Source: Zoroaster sp. YZ-2022 (lineage: Eukaryota > Echinodermata > Asteroidea > Forcipulatida > Zoroasteridae). From it: 64,000 bases of DNA. The position numbers were made by a program, and so were the translations under genes. Shown here in pieces: positions 34,701-46,297 of this stretch (positions are counted from its first letter, which is position 1; the number at the start of each line of letters is the position of its first letter). The stretch lies in contig CM055823.1 in NCBI GenBank assembly GCA_029582265.1, positions 18,562,093 to 18,626,092 of the forward strand, written 5' to 3'. The notes under the pieces are model-generated. The model saw only the letters and a list, made by a program, of their open reading frames with translations, had not been told where the DNA came from and searched no databases.

Positions 34701-37700
34701 GGAAAATCAAAGCTATTTCTTATCATTGCAAATTATTTTGAACTGCTGATCTTGGCCTTAGTATCTCAAAATACAATGTATTATAGACATGTAGCTGTAA
34801 CCATGACCCAATCAATGTTATATCAATGATAATTATTAATTTCTGTTTGCATACATCCACATTGGCCAGTGCCAGTCCAAGTATGCAGCAGGACCGAAAA
34901 CGAGAACGATGTGAACAAGAACCGTATATCACCCGTTTAGTAGGTCACACTTGACCGATACTGGCAGGCATAAATCGTTTCACATTACTTAACATAATTT
35001 GCTGTTTATGAGAAACACACAAAGTTGGTACCCGTCGTACTTTTAATGTAAATGAGAATTGTCATGTTCTTTCCATTTTTCTATAAAAGCTTGCTGGAGT
35101 TGTCAAAGAATTTTAGGGATTTTCTACCAATAAAATACGTTTTTCGTTGTCTGTTTATTTTTCTATTTGTTTTTTAGTGACAAATCTTTTTTTTCTCTAA
35201 CTGAATATATTATCTGTTTTATTTATTTATGTCTTATTTATCCTGGGTGATCCATTCAGTGAGAAAAACTCACTGATCTCCCATGGATCCCAGCTTACAT
35301 AAAAAGTACAGTAATGCAATAAAATATTAACATACAAATATTAAGTACAATGTAAAAATATTAAAAATTAATTGAAAATAACTTAAAACAAAAGAAAAAT
35401 GCACAAAAGGAAATCAACCAATACAATACGATACAAAACATCACTGGAAAATGACATTAACTGAGCTGTTTGAGTTGTTTGACGAAGTGATTAAAACTTG
35501 TTGGATGCAGAGATTTCAAATGTTATCGTATACGGTACCGTGTGCCCCATATGATTTGTATTGCGGAAATTCGTATCTCATTCTTGTTATAGTATCCCGA
35601 GTCACAAAGCCTGTGCGGTCTCATTAAGCCCAGTGATCTAAAACCCATGTAGTTCCATATTTAAAATTACCAACAACGGTTGTAGCATTTGAGGCTTTGC
35701 ATGGTGGAGATAGATATAATTTAGTTATTTCGGGTGACACCATGTAATGATCTCTTCTTGGAAGAAATGATGGCTCTGTTATACCAACAACGGTTATTCT
35801 ATAACTCCAATATCGATCTTGCATTTTACAAATACTGTTACTCACTATCTTGCAATAAGGTGTGGTGTTTCTACCGTCGGGTTTGTGTTACGTCCTCGGA
35901 GGTGTTTTACTTTGATATTTCGCATACAATATTGGCAGGTGAGTTATTAAGAAAAGAGAAAAACAGAATAACTCGCGTTACTTAAAAATTGAAAGGCTTT
36001 GGTGATTACCCACAATATATGTATATTATGTACATTATGTATATTATACATAATTACCGAATTATATACACAAAGGCTTGATGTAAAGTTGATAATGGTA
36101 TCAAATAATCTGTTGAAATATTAATGCTTCAGGTGCAACATATAAATTATTCAACAGTTCAACACAAAATATTACATGTAAAGTTAATAATGGTGTGTTG
36201 GAATTTTTATGTCTCCGGTCCTATCAAGTAAAATTATTGAAATAATTCCAAAATTTCTTTCCGATAAACAGAACAAGTTGATAATGGTAGCCTATAAAAC
36301 ATCTGTTGAAATATTTGAAGTATGGTTGTATTTACAGACATTCATTTTATTTTCCGTAATGATTTGTGGTAAATATTGGAGAGCTAGCAATTTTTATTTA
36401 TGTACTAATTATTGGGAAAAATAGACTTATAATTGGATAAATTAATGGACAAATTTTAGGACCAGTCATTAGATCTATTGTAAAAATATAACATGGCTTT
36501 AAGTGAAATTTAGCACCGTAAAGGTTCACAATGTACGTCATTAGCTCTCCAGTGTCCATTTCCCTAAAACATAATATTGTTTGTATCGGTAGAACCATTT
36601 ATGTTTTAATGGTACTATTCGAAATCGCCACCGCAGGCTCACCCGTTCTTAACTTCCTATAGTTGGTTTGAATTTGAAACAGGAATTGGATGTAAATCTG
36701 AACCTGAGTACTGCAATTATCGAACTGGAGGCCTCTTTTCAAAATCTCACTTATTGAGTTGTTTCTAATTCCCACCTCCCGATCTTGTCGTATATTATAG
36801 GTGGCGTTGTCTCACTGCTTTCCTGTTTATCTCATCGATGTGCGTTGCAATGGTAAGCCATTTTGGACATTGTACTTGTGTAGGTAGTCATCACTTCGTG
36901 AAAGGCCCGTTGAGGGCGCCCTTTACGCAAACAGCAGCTGTCACAAGGGCTTTTTACATATCGCTGTTTAGTGTGAACTGTTGACTCCATTTATATTCAC
37001 TTGTTATCTGTTACAGGGAAGAGTTTTCGCTGAATAAAAACACCTTTAAAGTGTCTTGATTTGGAGTTTTGTACACATTCAATGCCATAGCCTCGGATAC
37101 ATGGTGTGTATTCACTGCAAGAGTGCTGCGGTGTGGACGTACATGCAGTGGATATACAATTTGTAATTATTTTGAGTTATCTTTATGATAATTGCCCTTT
37201 GTGTCTGATGAAGAGATCCCTCATTCAAATATCAAATTGAAGCACAAGTACAATATCATACGGTTGACATTGTGCTCGATCGTTTCTGTACTTTGCTTTG
37301 TGGTAAGAAACAGACAATTTGAAAGCAAGCATCGGTTATTCACCCTTTATAATGGTAGGCGCATAACTATTATATGATTATGATGCATGAAGCATTTTTA
37401 ACAACTGAAAAGAATGATATAACTCATGATGTTAATAATCAGTGGTAGTTATCACATACACCCATCTAACTGCATATTAAACGCCCTTATTGAGACCGCA
37501 TGCATTTATCACCATTTCTAAATATTTATTTTAGATTCCATTTGCGACAAGTTTTCCTAAGTTGATTGCTCCAATGGCCATACTTGGTGTTAGCTTTGGT
37601 AAGTTGATTCTTTCCAACCCGTTCGACTGGTTACCGTATCAATGGGAAGGTACCTAAAAAAAAACCTCAATGTTTACTGTATTTTAGTATTCGTAAGATG

Positions 37701-39008
37701 ATAATTCTTTGCAAAATAATGGCTATTGGACTTACTTTCGAGCCTAGCAAGTTCTTTCTCAACATACATACACCTCCATACATAAACACATGAGTGAGTT
37801 ATTTTACACTATTTGACAATTATTTACAATATCAGACACAGGGTATGCAACAGTATTATGCTATTCATGAATGTTGTTTGCCCGCAAAATGATTGCAGAC
37901 TGATAAAAAATAATAATAATTGTGCATTAATTTGTAATCGGATACTTTGGTTAATTATACATACATTTATAGGTGCAGTAGACACCATAGCTACCGCTGT
38001 GATGCTCTATATTGTTGGCAACCGTCACAAGGGGGCGTATGGCGCGTCGGCATCGATCACATCATTTGCCTTCGCCGTCGGGTTCGTCGTAGGTAAGATA
38101 TACGGATGCCTACTTGTTTGTTACGGTTATAAGCTACTGGAAAATTGGTTATACACTTTTGTCTATACGCTTCTGGAAAATTAGCCATAGTCCAACGTTA
38201 TTATACTGGCAAAACAAATATCAGTAACAAAGATACACCGTCACATTTTTCAGTACGGTTTCTATACATAATTACCCACATAAGAACCCACATAGTTATG
38301 TAATATTTTAAGTTAAAATATTTCTAGTAATGAAACTAAAGATTCCTATATGCACATATTAAGCACTGAAGCTTACTTAATAGTATTAGTGATGCTTAGT
38401 TTTAGATGTGGGAGGGAAAACCTTAAACAACAATTATTGTTCTAAAAAACACAAGTAGGCCTACTCAGGTAGGGATTGAAAATCCAAATCTCCAAATGTT
38501 GGCTTAGGTCCCAGTGGTATTCGAGCACAGATCCACAGAGGTACAAGGTGAATAAAGTACCAAATCGCCATCCTGACACCAAAGATACTTATAAGACACT
38601 AACTTTCATTTCTGTATTTCTGTTATTTCATCGCTAGGTCCAGCACTAAGTAGCGCCCTCCTCAATCTCATTGGCTTTGCCTGGTAAGATTCACTTTAAA
38701 TCGCTGTTTCTGGTAACATTCCAAAGAAAAATAGATCTAATAATTTTTTTTATAAATTATTCAAGAATTAACATTATTATGATGGGGCATAATAGTGAAT
38801 TTTAAAACAAACCAAAAATGTAATTGTTGTGTCATCTTTTGACAGGCTGCTACGCGGACTTGGCATAGTCGGCGCTCTCTTCACACCACTTTGTTTTTGG
38901 CTGCGTGGTTCTGATAGGGCGCCACCTTGTGACGAAAATGAAGAGCTGGTTTTAATTCTTCCCGCCACGAAAACCCCAGAAACAGTGGTGTGTAAGGTGA
39001 CACGATGA
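31746..39008 (+). CDS. SLC18 (vesicular monoamine/acetylcholine-type) transporter gene, C-terminal two-thirds
   Basis: SLC18 proteins are 12-helix, proton-antiport MFS transporters that load neurotransmitters into vesicles. Exons seen: 31746-31839 (GLGIVAYRYRDDDEQRG, cf. the conserved TDDEERG loop, then GLIICGFAIGSL), 32661-32751 (GPVFGGVVSNQMGTAAPFIF-LAGFITLVA), 33150-33249 (AEIAIFERAMDEE...KDPLILITAG), 34584-34679, 36801-36852 (VALSHCFPVYLID), 37214-37302 (HKYNIIRLTLCSIVSVLCFV), 37535-37598, 37973-38092, 38638-38683 and 38846-39008. From 37214 on, all phases agree. Exons 31746 and 33150 each need a one-base shift, and the 34679/36801 junction is out of phase. The gene is therefore either decaying or affected by sequence errors. 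Subtype (VMAT, VAChT or an invertebrate paralogue) is undetermined. Confidence 0.75.
31887..32157. repeat. Long palindrome (foldback element) with hammerhead-like core
   Basis: The left arm (agactaattacggtgacacc...ctgatcgtcttcaggag) is repeated in reverse complement in the right arm (ctcctgaagacgatcagagc...gtgtcaccgcaattagt), meeting near 32010. The right arm has about 20 extra bases. Within it, ctgaaga, a 6-bp stem gatcag/ctgatc with loop agcata, and gaaac occur in hammerhead-ribozyme order, but with one extra C before the stem. It lies in an SLC18 intron. A fragment recurs at 39604-39690. Confidence 0.8.
32385..32490 (-). mobile_element. tRNA-derived SINE fragment
   Basis: The minus strand reads tgccatagtcgagcagttta...gtgggttcaaatcatggc, with A-box-like (tagtcgagcagttta) and B-box-like (ggttcaaatc) promoter elements about 50 bp apart. 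It is then followed by ctgatgggcagataatgtac. It differs from the SINE at 17181, so it is a second family. It lies in an SLC18 intron. Confidence 0.6.
33676..34453. mobile_element. PIF/Harbinger-type MITE carrying a minisatellite (778 bp)
   Basis: The ends are ggccaa and ttggcc, flanked on both sides by TTA (33673-33675 and 34454-34456), the 3-bp target typical of PIF/Harbinger. Longer sub-terminal inverted sequence follows: gttgagttgccctcca near the left end and tggagggcaactcaac near the right, then ccgaccgaccc and its inverse. The interior has about four 83-87 bp tandem units (gcgactcaatctacacgttt) at 33888-34200. It is inserted in the intron between the 33150 and 34584 exons of the transporter. 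No transposase is encoded. Confidence 0.8.
34584..34679 (+). CDS. SLC18 exon: TM7 and EPALP motif
   Basis: The block is bounded by atcag and gtgagt, 96 bp (2 + 31 codons + 1). It encodes ALVVPSVIFGLLEPALPVWM-INTMGSETWQL. The LEPALPxWM...W/KWQLG segment is a hallmark of vesicular amine and acetylcholine transporters. It is the clearest single piece of evidence for family membership. It joins the ITAG end of the preceding exon in phase (G codon split 1/2). Confidence 0.85.
37535..37598 (+). CDS. SLC18 exon: IPFA / TM9 region
   Basis: The acceptor is tattttag and the donor gtaagt, 64 bp. It encodes IPFATSFPKLIAPMAILGVSF with one base over. IPFA...LIAP...G..F matches the corresponding transporter segment. 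It joins in phase with the 37214-37302 exon before it and the next exon after it. Confidence 0.85.
37973..38092 (+). CDS. SLC18 exon: TM10-TM11
   Basis: 120 bp between a tatag acceptor and gtaaga donor. It encodes AVDTIATAVMLYIVGNRHKG-AYGASASITSFAFAVGFVV. The pattern V(D/G)xxxxxxxxYxVxxRHxxxYGxxxxIxxxAFxxGFxxG corresponds to the [20 protein letters not shown] segment of vesicular amine transporters. The intramembrane aspartate at the start (AVD) is retained. Confidence 0.88.
38638..38683 (+). CDS. SLC18 exon: short TM11 exon
   Basis: 46 bp between ctag and gtaaga, encoding GPALSSALLNLIGFAW with split codons at both ends. It matches GPSxGGAIxxxIGFPW of the family. It is in phase with both neighbours. 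Confidence 0.85.
38846..39008 (+). CDS. SLC18 terminal exon: TM12 and cytosolic tail
   Basis: The acceptor is ttgacag. It encodes LLRGLGIVGALFTPLCFWLR then GSDRAPPCDENEELVLILPA-TKTPETVVCKVTR and a stop. LxxxxGxxxxLFxPLCFxLR is conserved in SLC18. The tail is short and acidic. A second, frameshifted copy lies 7.3 kb downstream. Confidence 0.88.
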
Positions 39009-39603
39009 ACTTGATTGTGGATCCAGGCTGTATGGTAGTACCAAATCAATATGATGGAGTTATGAAAGTACCTAAAAGGAACTCCTGAAAGGATACAATA
39101 TCCTCACGAACAAAGATGTTAAAATTTTTGGTTGTACTATCTCTTCTGGCCCACTATTTGTTTGCCCACACAAAAGGCTAAGTTGATAATTCTTAGCACT
39201 AGGGGTGGAATAAACCAACATCCCTCCATTACTCCACCATGCTTTGACCCATTATAATGCAACTTGGTACAATTAATGTTCAGTCATATATCGTCATGAT
39301 GACGTCATCGGTTGTCATGAAAAAGACCACTAAAGGGCGCTATACTTGCACGTATATTATGCATAATTATTGTGATTTTCAGGAAAATATCTCGTTATAA
39401 GTAATTTAGTATTTTATAGTTGCCACCATTAACAAAAACTAATTAATATATGCCTTAAATTTGTTTGTCTATCTCTAATGTAACCACAGAACTTATTTAA
39501 CTTAGAAGATGTTTTGATTCTCTATCTCTGGAGGCCTTTTTGTAGCCCCCATGGTGTGGTGTTAAAGTATAACCATAGAGTAGGGCACGGTGAAACATTG
39601 TTA

Positions 39604-39690
39604 ACTTTAAGTAAGACTAATTGCGGTGACACCATGTGGAATCTCAATTGAGTAGTAATTAGTTCTGAAAAGAACTGGGGGTACAACTGT
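39604..39690 (+). repeat. Fragment of the palindromic element
   Basis: The stretch agactaattgcggtgacacc...gagtagtaattagttctga matches an arm of the palindrome at 31887-32157. Only one arm is present. Confidence 0.75.
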
Positions 39691-40384
39691 TAACTTTGAT
39701 CAGGGATTTATTCTTACTCATTAGCCTGATCAGTAACAAACTAAGTATATGTATGGCAGCTACCCATTGCTGCTAGCTTATCGATTTCTTATTTGTTTAA
39801 AATGTGGTAATTGCCACCTAAATGGACTTCGTCGGTGTAGGGCAAAAATTGAATCATTTGATTAACACCCGACACAAGAATTTCATCAACATAAATTATA
39901 AATATGGACTTCGAAGAGCACTCACACCCTGAGCAAAGTAGAAACAAAATGACGGCCATTTTAAAATCAAAATGGCCACCATAATAAATAAAGCAATCTT
40001 CCATAGACATCTTCAGTGTGGTAAAGTACGGTACAGTATAAAAAATACAAAACTTAATAAAGTGCTTTTCAGAATAACACTAGTAACCATTTTTAATTTG
40101 GTAGCAGCCGACTTGGTTTTATTGGGCAGCAATTTTAGTTTTTGAAGGTAATTGAATCTTAAGATGGAAAAGCCAAACTGGACAGTGACCTATACAACCC
40201 AAAAACAAAGAAATTACCAGCTGTTGTATGTGTCATTTTGATGCCATTTCATGTAGGATTGGCGGCCAAATTGGATTTATGGCAGCCATCTTGGATTTTA
40301 TAGCAGCTTTTGTGAGACAATCGCCTTGTCATTTTCCAAATTGCCTCAAGTAACATACAGTACAAATTAACTAAAAAGCTGCTT

Positions 40385-43300
40385 CCTGGAAAATGTAAAC
40401 CTTGAAGATAGTGAGCTGGATTCTTATGTCAATCTATTTGAATCTACTGTCCGTAACATCTTGGACGATCATGCTCCGCAAAAAACTCGAACTGTTAAAC
40501 TACAATCTGAATCCCCCTGGTTCAATGATGATATTCGTGCTGCAAGGAAAATCCGTCGTCAACTTGCGCGAAAATGGCGTGACAATGGGAAACTTGGAGT
40601 ACATCGGCAAGAATACTGTAACCAACGTGATATTGTGAAGAACATGATTAACCAGGCAAAAATAACTCACTACTCATCTCTTGTGGAAGAGAGCTCTGGC
40701 GATCAGAAAAAACTCAAATGCATTTTCAAACTTTTTTGTCACAAAAATTGAGAATATCCGTCGTTCTTTTCCCCCAGTATCTGCCATTCTCATCATGAAA
40801 TCGCCATCAAAATCATGTGAACTTGATCCAGTACCAACTTCGCTAATAAAAACAAAATATTGATGTGTTTGCTAAGTATATCACAATTATTGTAAACATA
40901 TCTCCTTCTTCCGGTTGTTTCCCTGATAGCCAGAAGGTTGCTCATGTTAAACCACTCCTGAAGAAACCCAATTTGGACAAGGATGTTTTCAAGAATTACC
41001 GACCGGTAGCGAATTTAAAGTACCTTGGAAAAACAATTGAGCGAGTTGTTTCATCACGGATCTCTGACCATGTTCGTGCTAATAACCTGTCGGACACATT
41101 TCAGTCAGCCTATAAACCATTTCATGGAACGGAAACTGCTCTTCTCCGCGTCAACAATGACATTTTATCTGCCATGGATGATGGAAAAATCACTGCATTA
41201 GTTTTGTTAGACTTAAGCGCCACTTTTGGACACGGTCGATCACAAAATCCTTCTCTCCCGCCTTCAATATCATCTTGGAATACATGACACAGCCCTGGAT
41301 TGGTGTAAGTCCTACCTTTTAAATAGGCCTCAGCATGTTTGTATTGGTAACGCTATCTCCGAGCCTGTTATTCTTGACTATTCTGTACCCCAAGGCTCTG
41401 AGCTCGGCCCACAGTGGATTACTGTTTATACCTTTCCAGTTCGTGATATCATTTTGAAGTATGATTTAAATTACCATGTCTACGCTGATGACACGCAGCT
41501 TTACATTACTTTTAAAACTTCTCAAGAACCTGCTGAATCGTGCATTACAACACTGGAGAAATGTATTCAAGAGATTCGTAGTTGGATGAGACAAAACTTC
41601 TTGAAATTGAACGACGAAAAAACAGAATTTGTTCTATTTGGATCACGTCAGCAATTATTATCTAAAGTTTCTCTTCCATTTATTACAATTGGTGACTCGC
41701 AGATAACCCCCTCATCACAAGCACGTAATTTAGATGTTATATTTGACTCGACAATGACTTTAAAACCTCATATCTCCAACATTGTTCGTATATCATCATT
41801 TCATATCAGAAATATTAGCCGAATAAGGAAAGACTTGAATAAAAGTGCTGCTGAACAAATTATACATGCGTTTATCACATCACGGCTCGATAACGGGAAT
41901 GCTCTCCTTTTACGGTCTCCAATAGAATCAAATATCTCGTCTTCAGCACATACAAAACACAGCAGCTCGTGTTGTAACTTTGTCCAGAAAGTCATGAAAT
42001 ATCACGCCAATCTTGAAAGAACTGCACTGGCTTCCTGTTTCACAGAGAATTGTTTTTAAACTTATGCTAATTGTTCACAAATCTTTTTAATAACATTGCT
42101 CCAATTTATATTTCTGAACTGCTTAAAGTCTACACTCCATCACGCAATTTGCGCTCCAGCAACATGTCACTCCTAATGCTACAGTCACACTGTCACGATT
42201 TTTGATTGCGAATGGGCACAACGGATGTCCAGCGGATGGTCATCCGTAGTCATACGTAATGATACGTTAGGGATACTTAGTTATTCGTAGTTGAGTCCTA
42301 ATCATACGTGGGCATCCGTTATGGTCCACGATGGCACAACGGAAGTTTCAAACGGTTCAAAATTATCGTTCTGGAATCGTGGAAAAAAATCCGTTGTGTA
42401 TCCTGTGTACATCCCTAGTCATACGTAGTGCATATGTAATGGCAATCGTGAGCAATCGCAGACATACGTGAACATCCTTTGTACAATCGTGGCAGAAATC
42501 ACCACGGATGCTCAACGGATACACTGCGAATGTTAAGATTACACTACGGATGAACAAGTATGACAACGATTTATAACGATTGCAGTAAGATTACACAACG
42601 ATCGTAACGATTTCATAACGATTTATCACGATCTATCACGATTAATCACGATTTCACGAAAATGGCTGTATTTATAGGCAATCGTCACGTGATCGACTAC
42701 ATCCGTTGAACAATCGCTGTGCAATCGTTGGGCAATCGTTGGGCAATCGTTGGGCAATCGTTAACCAATCGCTTTACATCTGTGTATAATCGTGGTCATA
42801 TGTTGTGAATCCTTAGTAACATCGTGGTCAATCGCTGTGTATACGTGATTATCCGTGGGTAATCGTTACGCATACCTAGTAAATACTTTGTATACTCTTA
42901 TAGCAATCGTTGTATAATCGGGGTCATACGTTGTAGAGTCTTTGTGTAATCGTGTAGAAGTGAAAGTTCCACGGATGTACACGTATGGCAACGGATGAAA
43001 TTTATTTTTTTAATCGTGGTCATACGTGGACAATCGTAACGCCAGATCGTGACAGTGTGACTGTAGCTTTAAGGAACCAACTTTAAAACGGAACTGGGGT
43101 GATAGGTCTTTTTCTGTCGCGGCTCCGAGACTCTGGAATCATCTTCCAACTAAACTCAAATCTTGTCATAGTATAACTAGATTTAAGTCGATGCTTAAAA
43201 CTCATCTTATGTCACAATTCTTCAAAGATGATGTATATTTGTAATTGCATTGTAGGTACATGTATCTTAGTACATATTTTTCCCCCTATGCTATCATTGT

Positions 43301-43403
43301 ATATTGTTTGTATTCATGTTTTTTCTTTGTTTCTGCGCCTTGAGCGCCCAACAGGGTGGATATGTGCGCGCTACAAATCTTTATTATTATTATTATTATT
43401 ATT
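40385..43403 (+). mobile_element. CR1/L2-like LINE, 5'-truncated and degenerate
   Basis: The linker between endonuclease and RT is at 40461-40751 (SPWFNDDIRAARKIRRQLAR...). RT landmarks follow: FKNYRPVANLKYLGKTIERV, FQSAYKPFHGTETALLRVNN, VLLDLSA then a frameshift into DTVDHKILLSRLQYHLGIHD, VPQGSELGPQW (altered motif) and YHVYADDTQLYI. The C-terminal GDRSFSVAAPRLWNHLPTKL lies after an inserted MITE. It ends in a (TTA)n tail near 43378-43403. Frameshifts and the insertion mean it is dead. Confidence 0.85.
42178..43067. mobile_element. 890-bp TIR element built from ATCGT/ATACGT motifs
   Basis: The 22-bp exact terminal inverted repeat begins gctacagtcacactgtcacg and ends cgtgacagtgtgactgtagc. 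It interrupts the C-terminal coding region of the LINE, whose reading resumes right after it, so it is a true insertion. The interior is made almost wholly of short words such as caatcgtggtcatacgt, gggcaatcgtt and atccgtagtc. No ORF is present. The target duplication is unclear (TAA occurs near both ends). Confidence 0.8.
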
Positions 43404-44310
43404 CCTGTCACATTTTATTGTTGAAACATTCCAATTCATGTAGAAATGGTGGCCTTCATTGGACAGTATTATATGAACCTGAAGTTTGTTTGACTTATGC
43501 GATATCGGATAATATCGCATAATTTAAATATTACAGGATAGGTGAATTGTACAATGTTAAAAAGAATTCTTTTTGGCAGGAAATATTTCAGTCTGTTCAT
43601 AACACTGATGTTTTTAGAAATGTTGTTGCACAATTCATCTATATGATTTTCATCAATATGAATTCCTAGAAATTCTTCGTTTCATTAAGAGGAGTTCAAT
43701 TTAAAGAGAGAGGGATTACGCGTTTGCTCTGTCTTGCACTAAATAATATGTATAGTTTATTTTAAGGAGATTAATAAACAATTTATTGGCTAGAAGCCAA
43801 CTACTTATTTTAACCAGTTTTGTACTGAGGTTTTGTGTAGTAATATCGGCGACATTGTATAGAAAATGTTTGTGTTTATCTGTAAACAAGCAAAATGAGA
43901 TCATATATTAGAATAATTGCAAATATTATTTATAAATAATGCACAACAGCGGACCTAATATAGAACCTTGTGGAACTACACAAGAAATACATTTATCAAC
44001 AGATTTTTTAAAAGTTATCTGATACAAATTGTTTTGTTTTTTGTGTTAACCCTATATATCGGGCATGGGAGGCACAATGTGCCCTATGATGTTTTGTATA
44101 ATATCTCTAGAACGCTTTTGAACAGGTCCAATATTAAATTTCCACTTTTTTGTAAAAAAATACTCGATTTTAATACTGTAAGACATTTATTGTGCGTTTT
44201 GGGGTTTGTTGTAAAATTTCAAACTCTGCACTGGACAACATTGAGTCATTTGACCACTTCCAATGCATTCCGGGAATCCAATATGGCTTACATTACATTT
44301 AAATGCAATA
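43404..44310. other. Gene-free stretch
   Basis: AT-rich. I see no supported coding sequence or repeat terminus. Confidence 0.35.
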
Positions 44311-44312
44311 TA

Positions 44313-45854
44313 TACTGAACAGCAAAAGAAACGCAAATTTAATTTGCAATGTTTGATTTAATAAAAGTTAACCATATTTTGACGTTGGCTGTTTTGCTTA
44401 CTGGAGGCGTGTGCAGAGAAGTGTAAACCGTGCGCAGCATGAGTTTTATGGTGCTGCTGCTTGCCATGAGCTCGGGACATGTTGATATCTACAAAGGCAC
44501 AGAATGGTCACGAGCGGCACGTGGAAGACGTGCAGCTTGAAAGTAATGCATCAGTTGATTTCTACGGTTCATTTGCAATAAAAGGAAAGTACTGCACGCT
44601 TGCTGTCACTCCCGTTTTGGACACAGCAACCATGCCAAGACTGACATCAGCACAGCGTGAACGAGCTATCGGGCGTTTGACAGCTGGTGACGACCATCAG
44701 GCTGTTGCAGCAGCATTCAACGTTCACTTCACTACAGTCTACCGTCTGCAGCAGCGTTTCGCGGCCAGAGGAGTGACTGATGATCGACCAAGAAGCGGAA
44801 GACCTCGGGTCACTACCCCGAGGCAAGATCGGCACATTTTTCGCAATCATCAGAGAGACCTGTTCCTGACAGCCTCAGAAACTGCCCGAATCACCATTGG
44901 ACCTCACCAGAGGCCAATCAGCAGTGACACAGTGCGTCGCCGACTTCGTGAGCGAGACCTGCGGAACTGCCGTCCAGCTCGAGTGCCAGTCCTCACTCTT
45001 CAACACCGTCTGGCACGCCTTCAGTGGGCCAGAAACCACGCCAACTGGAACTGGAGGCAATGGCGTACTGTACTGTTCACAGATGAGAGTCAGTTTTGCA
45101 CCAGCAATGCAGGCGGTCGTGTCAGAGTGTGGCGGAGGAGAGGTGAACGTTTCCAGTACAACTGCGTCATGGAACACAACGCATGGGGAGGGCCGAACGT
45201 CATGATCTGGGGTGGCATTGGCCTCAACCAGCTGCTGGGGCCAGTTTTCTTCCAAGGTCTGGGTCCTGGTCAGGGGAATGGCGTTACTGCACAGCGTTAC
45301 ATTGATCAAATCCTTCGACCTCATGTGGCGCCATTTTTCCATGCCCACAACAACTTAATTTTTCAGCAGGATAATGCACATGCACATTCAGCAAGGGTCA
45401 CACAGGACTTCCTGCATCAACAGAACATCCAGACGATGGTGTGGCCCGCACTGAGTCCGGACTTAAACCCCATTGAACACTTTTGGGATATGCTACAGAG
45501 AGAGCTGAATTCAGTCTATCCCAGACCAATGACAGCCGCACAGCTTCAGCAAGCCATTACCCAGTCCTGGAACAACATCCCCAGAGCCTCAGTCAATCGT
45601 CTTGTCCACTCCATGAGACGAAGGTGCCAGGCCGTCATTGATGCCAATGGAGGTCACACACGGTATTGATCCACAGGAATGGACTTGTTCGTTTTGTTGA
45701 ACATTGGACTGTACAGTTTGAAAGACAAATGTCCAAAGAACATTTTGCCCGAATTTCGTTTCGATTCATTGAACGGTTATCATGAATGAATTTTTCGTCT
45801 AATTTTATTAAACTGGATCTGAACAAACATTTGCGTTTCTTTTGCTGTTCAGCA
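44313..45854 (+). mobile_element. Complete Tc1-type transposon (1542 bp)
   Basis: The left end tactgaacagcaaaagaaac and the right end, reverse complement tgctgaacagcaaaagaaac, form a 26-bp TIR with one mismatch. TA flanks both sides (44311-44312 and 45855-45856). An intact transposase ORF fills the interior. A truncated relative lies at 57815-58791 in the same orientation. The intact ORF and matched TIRs imply recent insertion. Confidence 0.93.
44632..45669 (+). CDS. Tc1 transposase, apparently intact
   Basis: 345 residues from MPRLTSAQRERAIGRLTAGD. The frame is open further upstream (ATG at 44479), but this start gives the usual length (about 340 residues) and begins with the N-terminal helix-turn-helix. 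The paired DNA-binding domain includes AAFNVHFTTVYRLQQRF and a GRPR hook (SGRPRVTT). The catalytic triad is complete: LFTDES, FQQDNAHAH and LNPIEHFWD, with 34 residues between the second D and E (DD34E, Tc1 type). It cuts and pastes its element at TA sites in the nucleus. Whether it is expressed is unknown. Confidence 0.93.
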   Translation: MPRLTSAQRERAIGRLTAGDDHQAVAAAFNVHFTTVYRLQQRFAARGVTDDRPRSGRPRVTTPRQDRHIFRNHQRDLFLTASETARITIGPHQRPISSDTVRRRLRERDLRNCRPARVPVLTLQHRLARLQWARNHANWNWRQWRTVLFTDESQFCTSNAGGRVRVWRRRGERFQYNCVMEHNAWGGPNVMIWGGIGLNQLLGPVFFQGLGPGQGNGVTAQRYIDQILRPHVAPFFHAHNNLIFQQDNAHAHSARVTQDFLHQQNIQTMVWPALSPDLNPIEHFWDMLQRELNSVYPRPMTAAQLQQAITQSWNNIPRASVNRLVHSMRRRCQAVIDANGGHTRY

Positions 45855-45856
45855 TA

Positions 45857-46297
45857 TGCTATATTTTGTCCTCAAAACATTTTTAACCCTTTTTTCAGAA
45901 TTTGCTGTGCAATATATGAATTTATGACATGAGTAGTACTATAGATGTTATTTTAACTGCCTTTATTGTACTTTTGATAAAACAATTATAAATCCCAATT
46001 TTGTCAAGATCTTTAATAATCATGTCTTTGGAAAACAATTACCCAAAATGTTGCAACCTTTAGCGGCGACGTGAAATTGTTGCCAATACTGAATACAACA
46101 TTGTGCAAAATGTCATTGCCAAGGGATGAAAATAAAGGTTATTGGCAAAAAACTGTTTTTGACCAAACATGAGGAAAAAGTTAATTACAAAAATGGGTAT
46201 ATCAACTGAACATACCTACGAGGTTTCATGAATATTTCATGAATTATTATAAGGAATTTTAAAACAAACAACAACAAATTCGGTCATCTCTTGACAG
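45857..46297. other. Intergenic or intron-like sequence
   Basis: AT-rich, with no feature recognised other than the acceptor-like ttgacag leading into the duplicated exon. Confidence 0.35.

Noticed and set aside
35205..35300. Possible conserved element (atcctgggtgatccattcagt)
   Set aside because: Weak resemblance to 55890-55950 suggests a dispersed repeat, but the match is too short to define one.
44897..45348. Overlapping ORFs on both strands inside the Tc1 element
   Set aside because: They are shadows of the transposase frame in GC-richer coding sequence.
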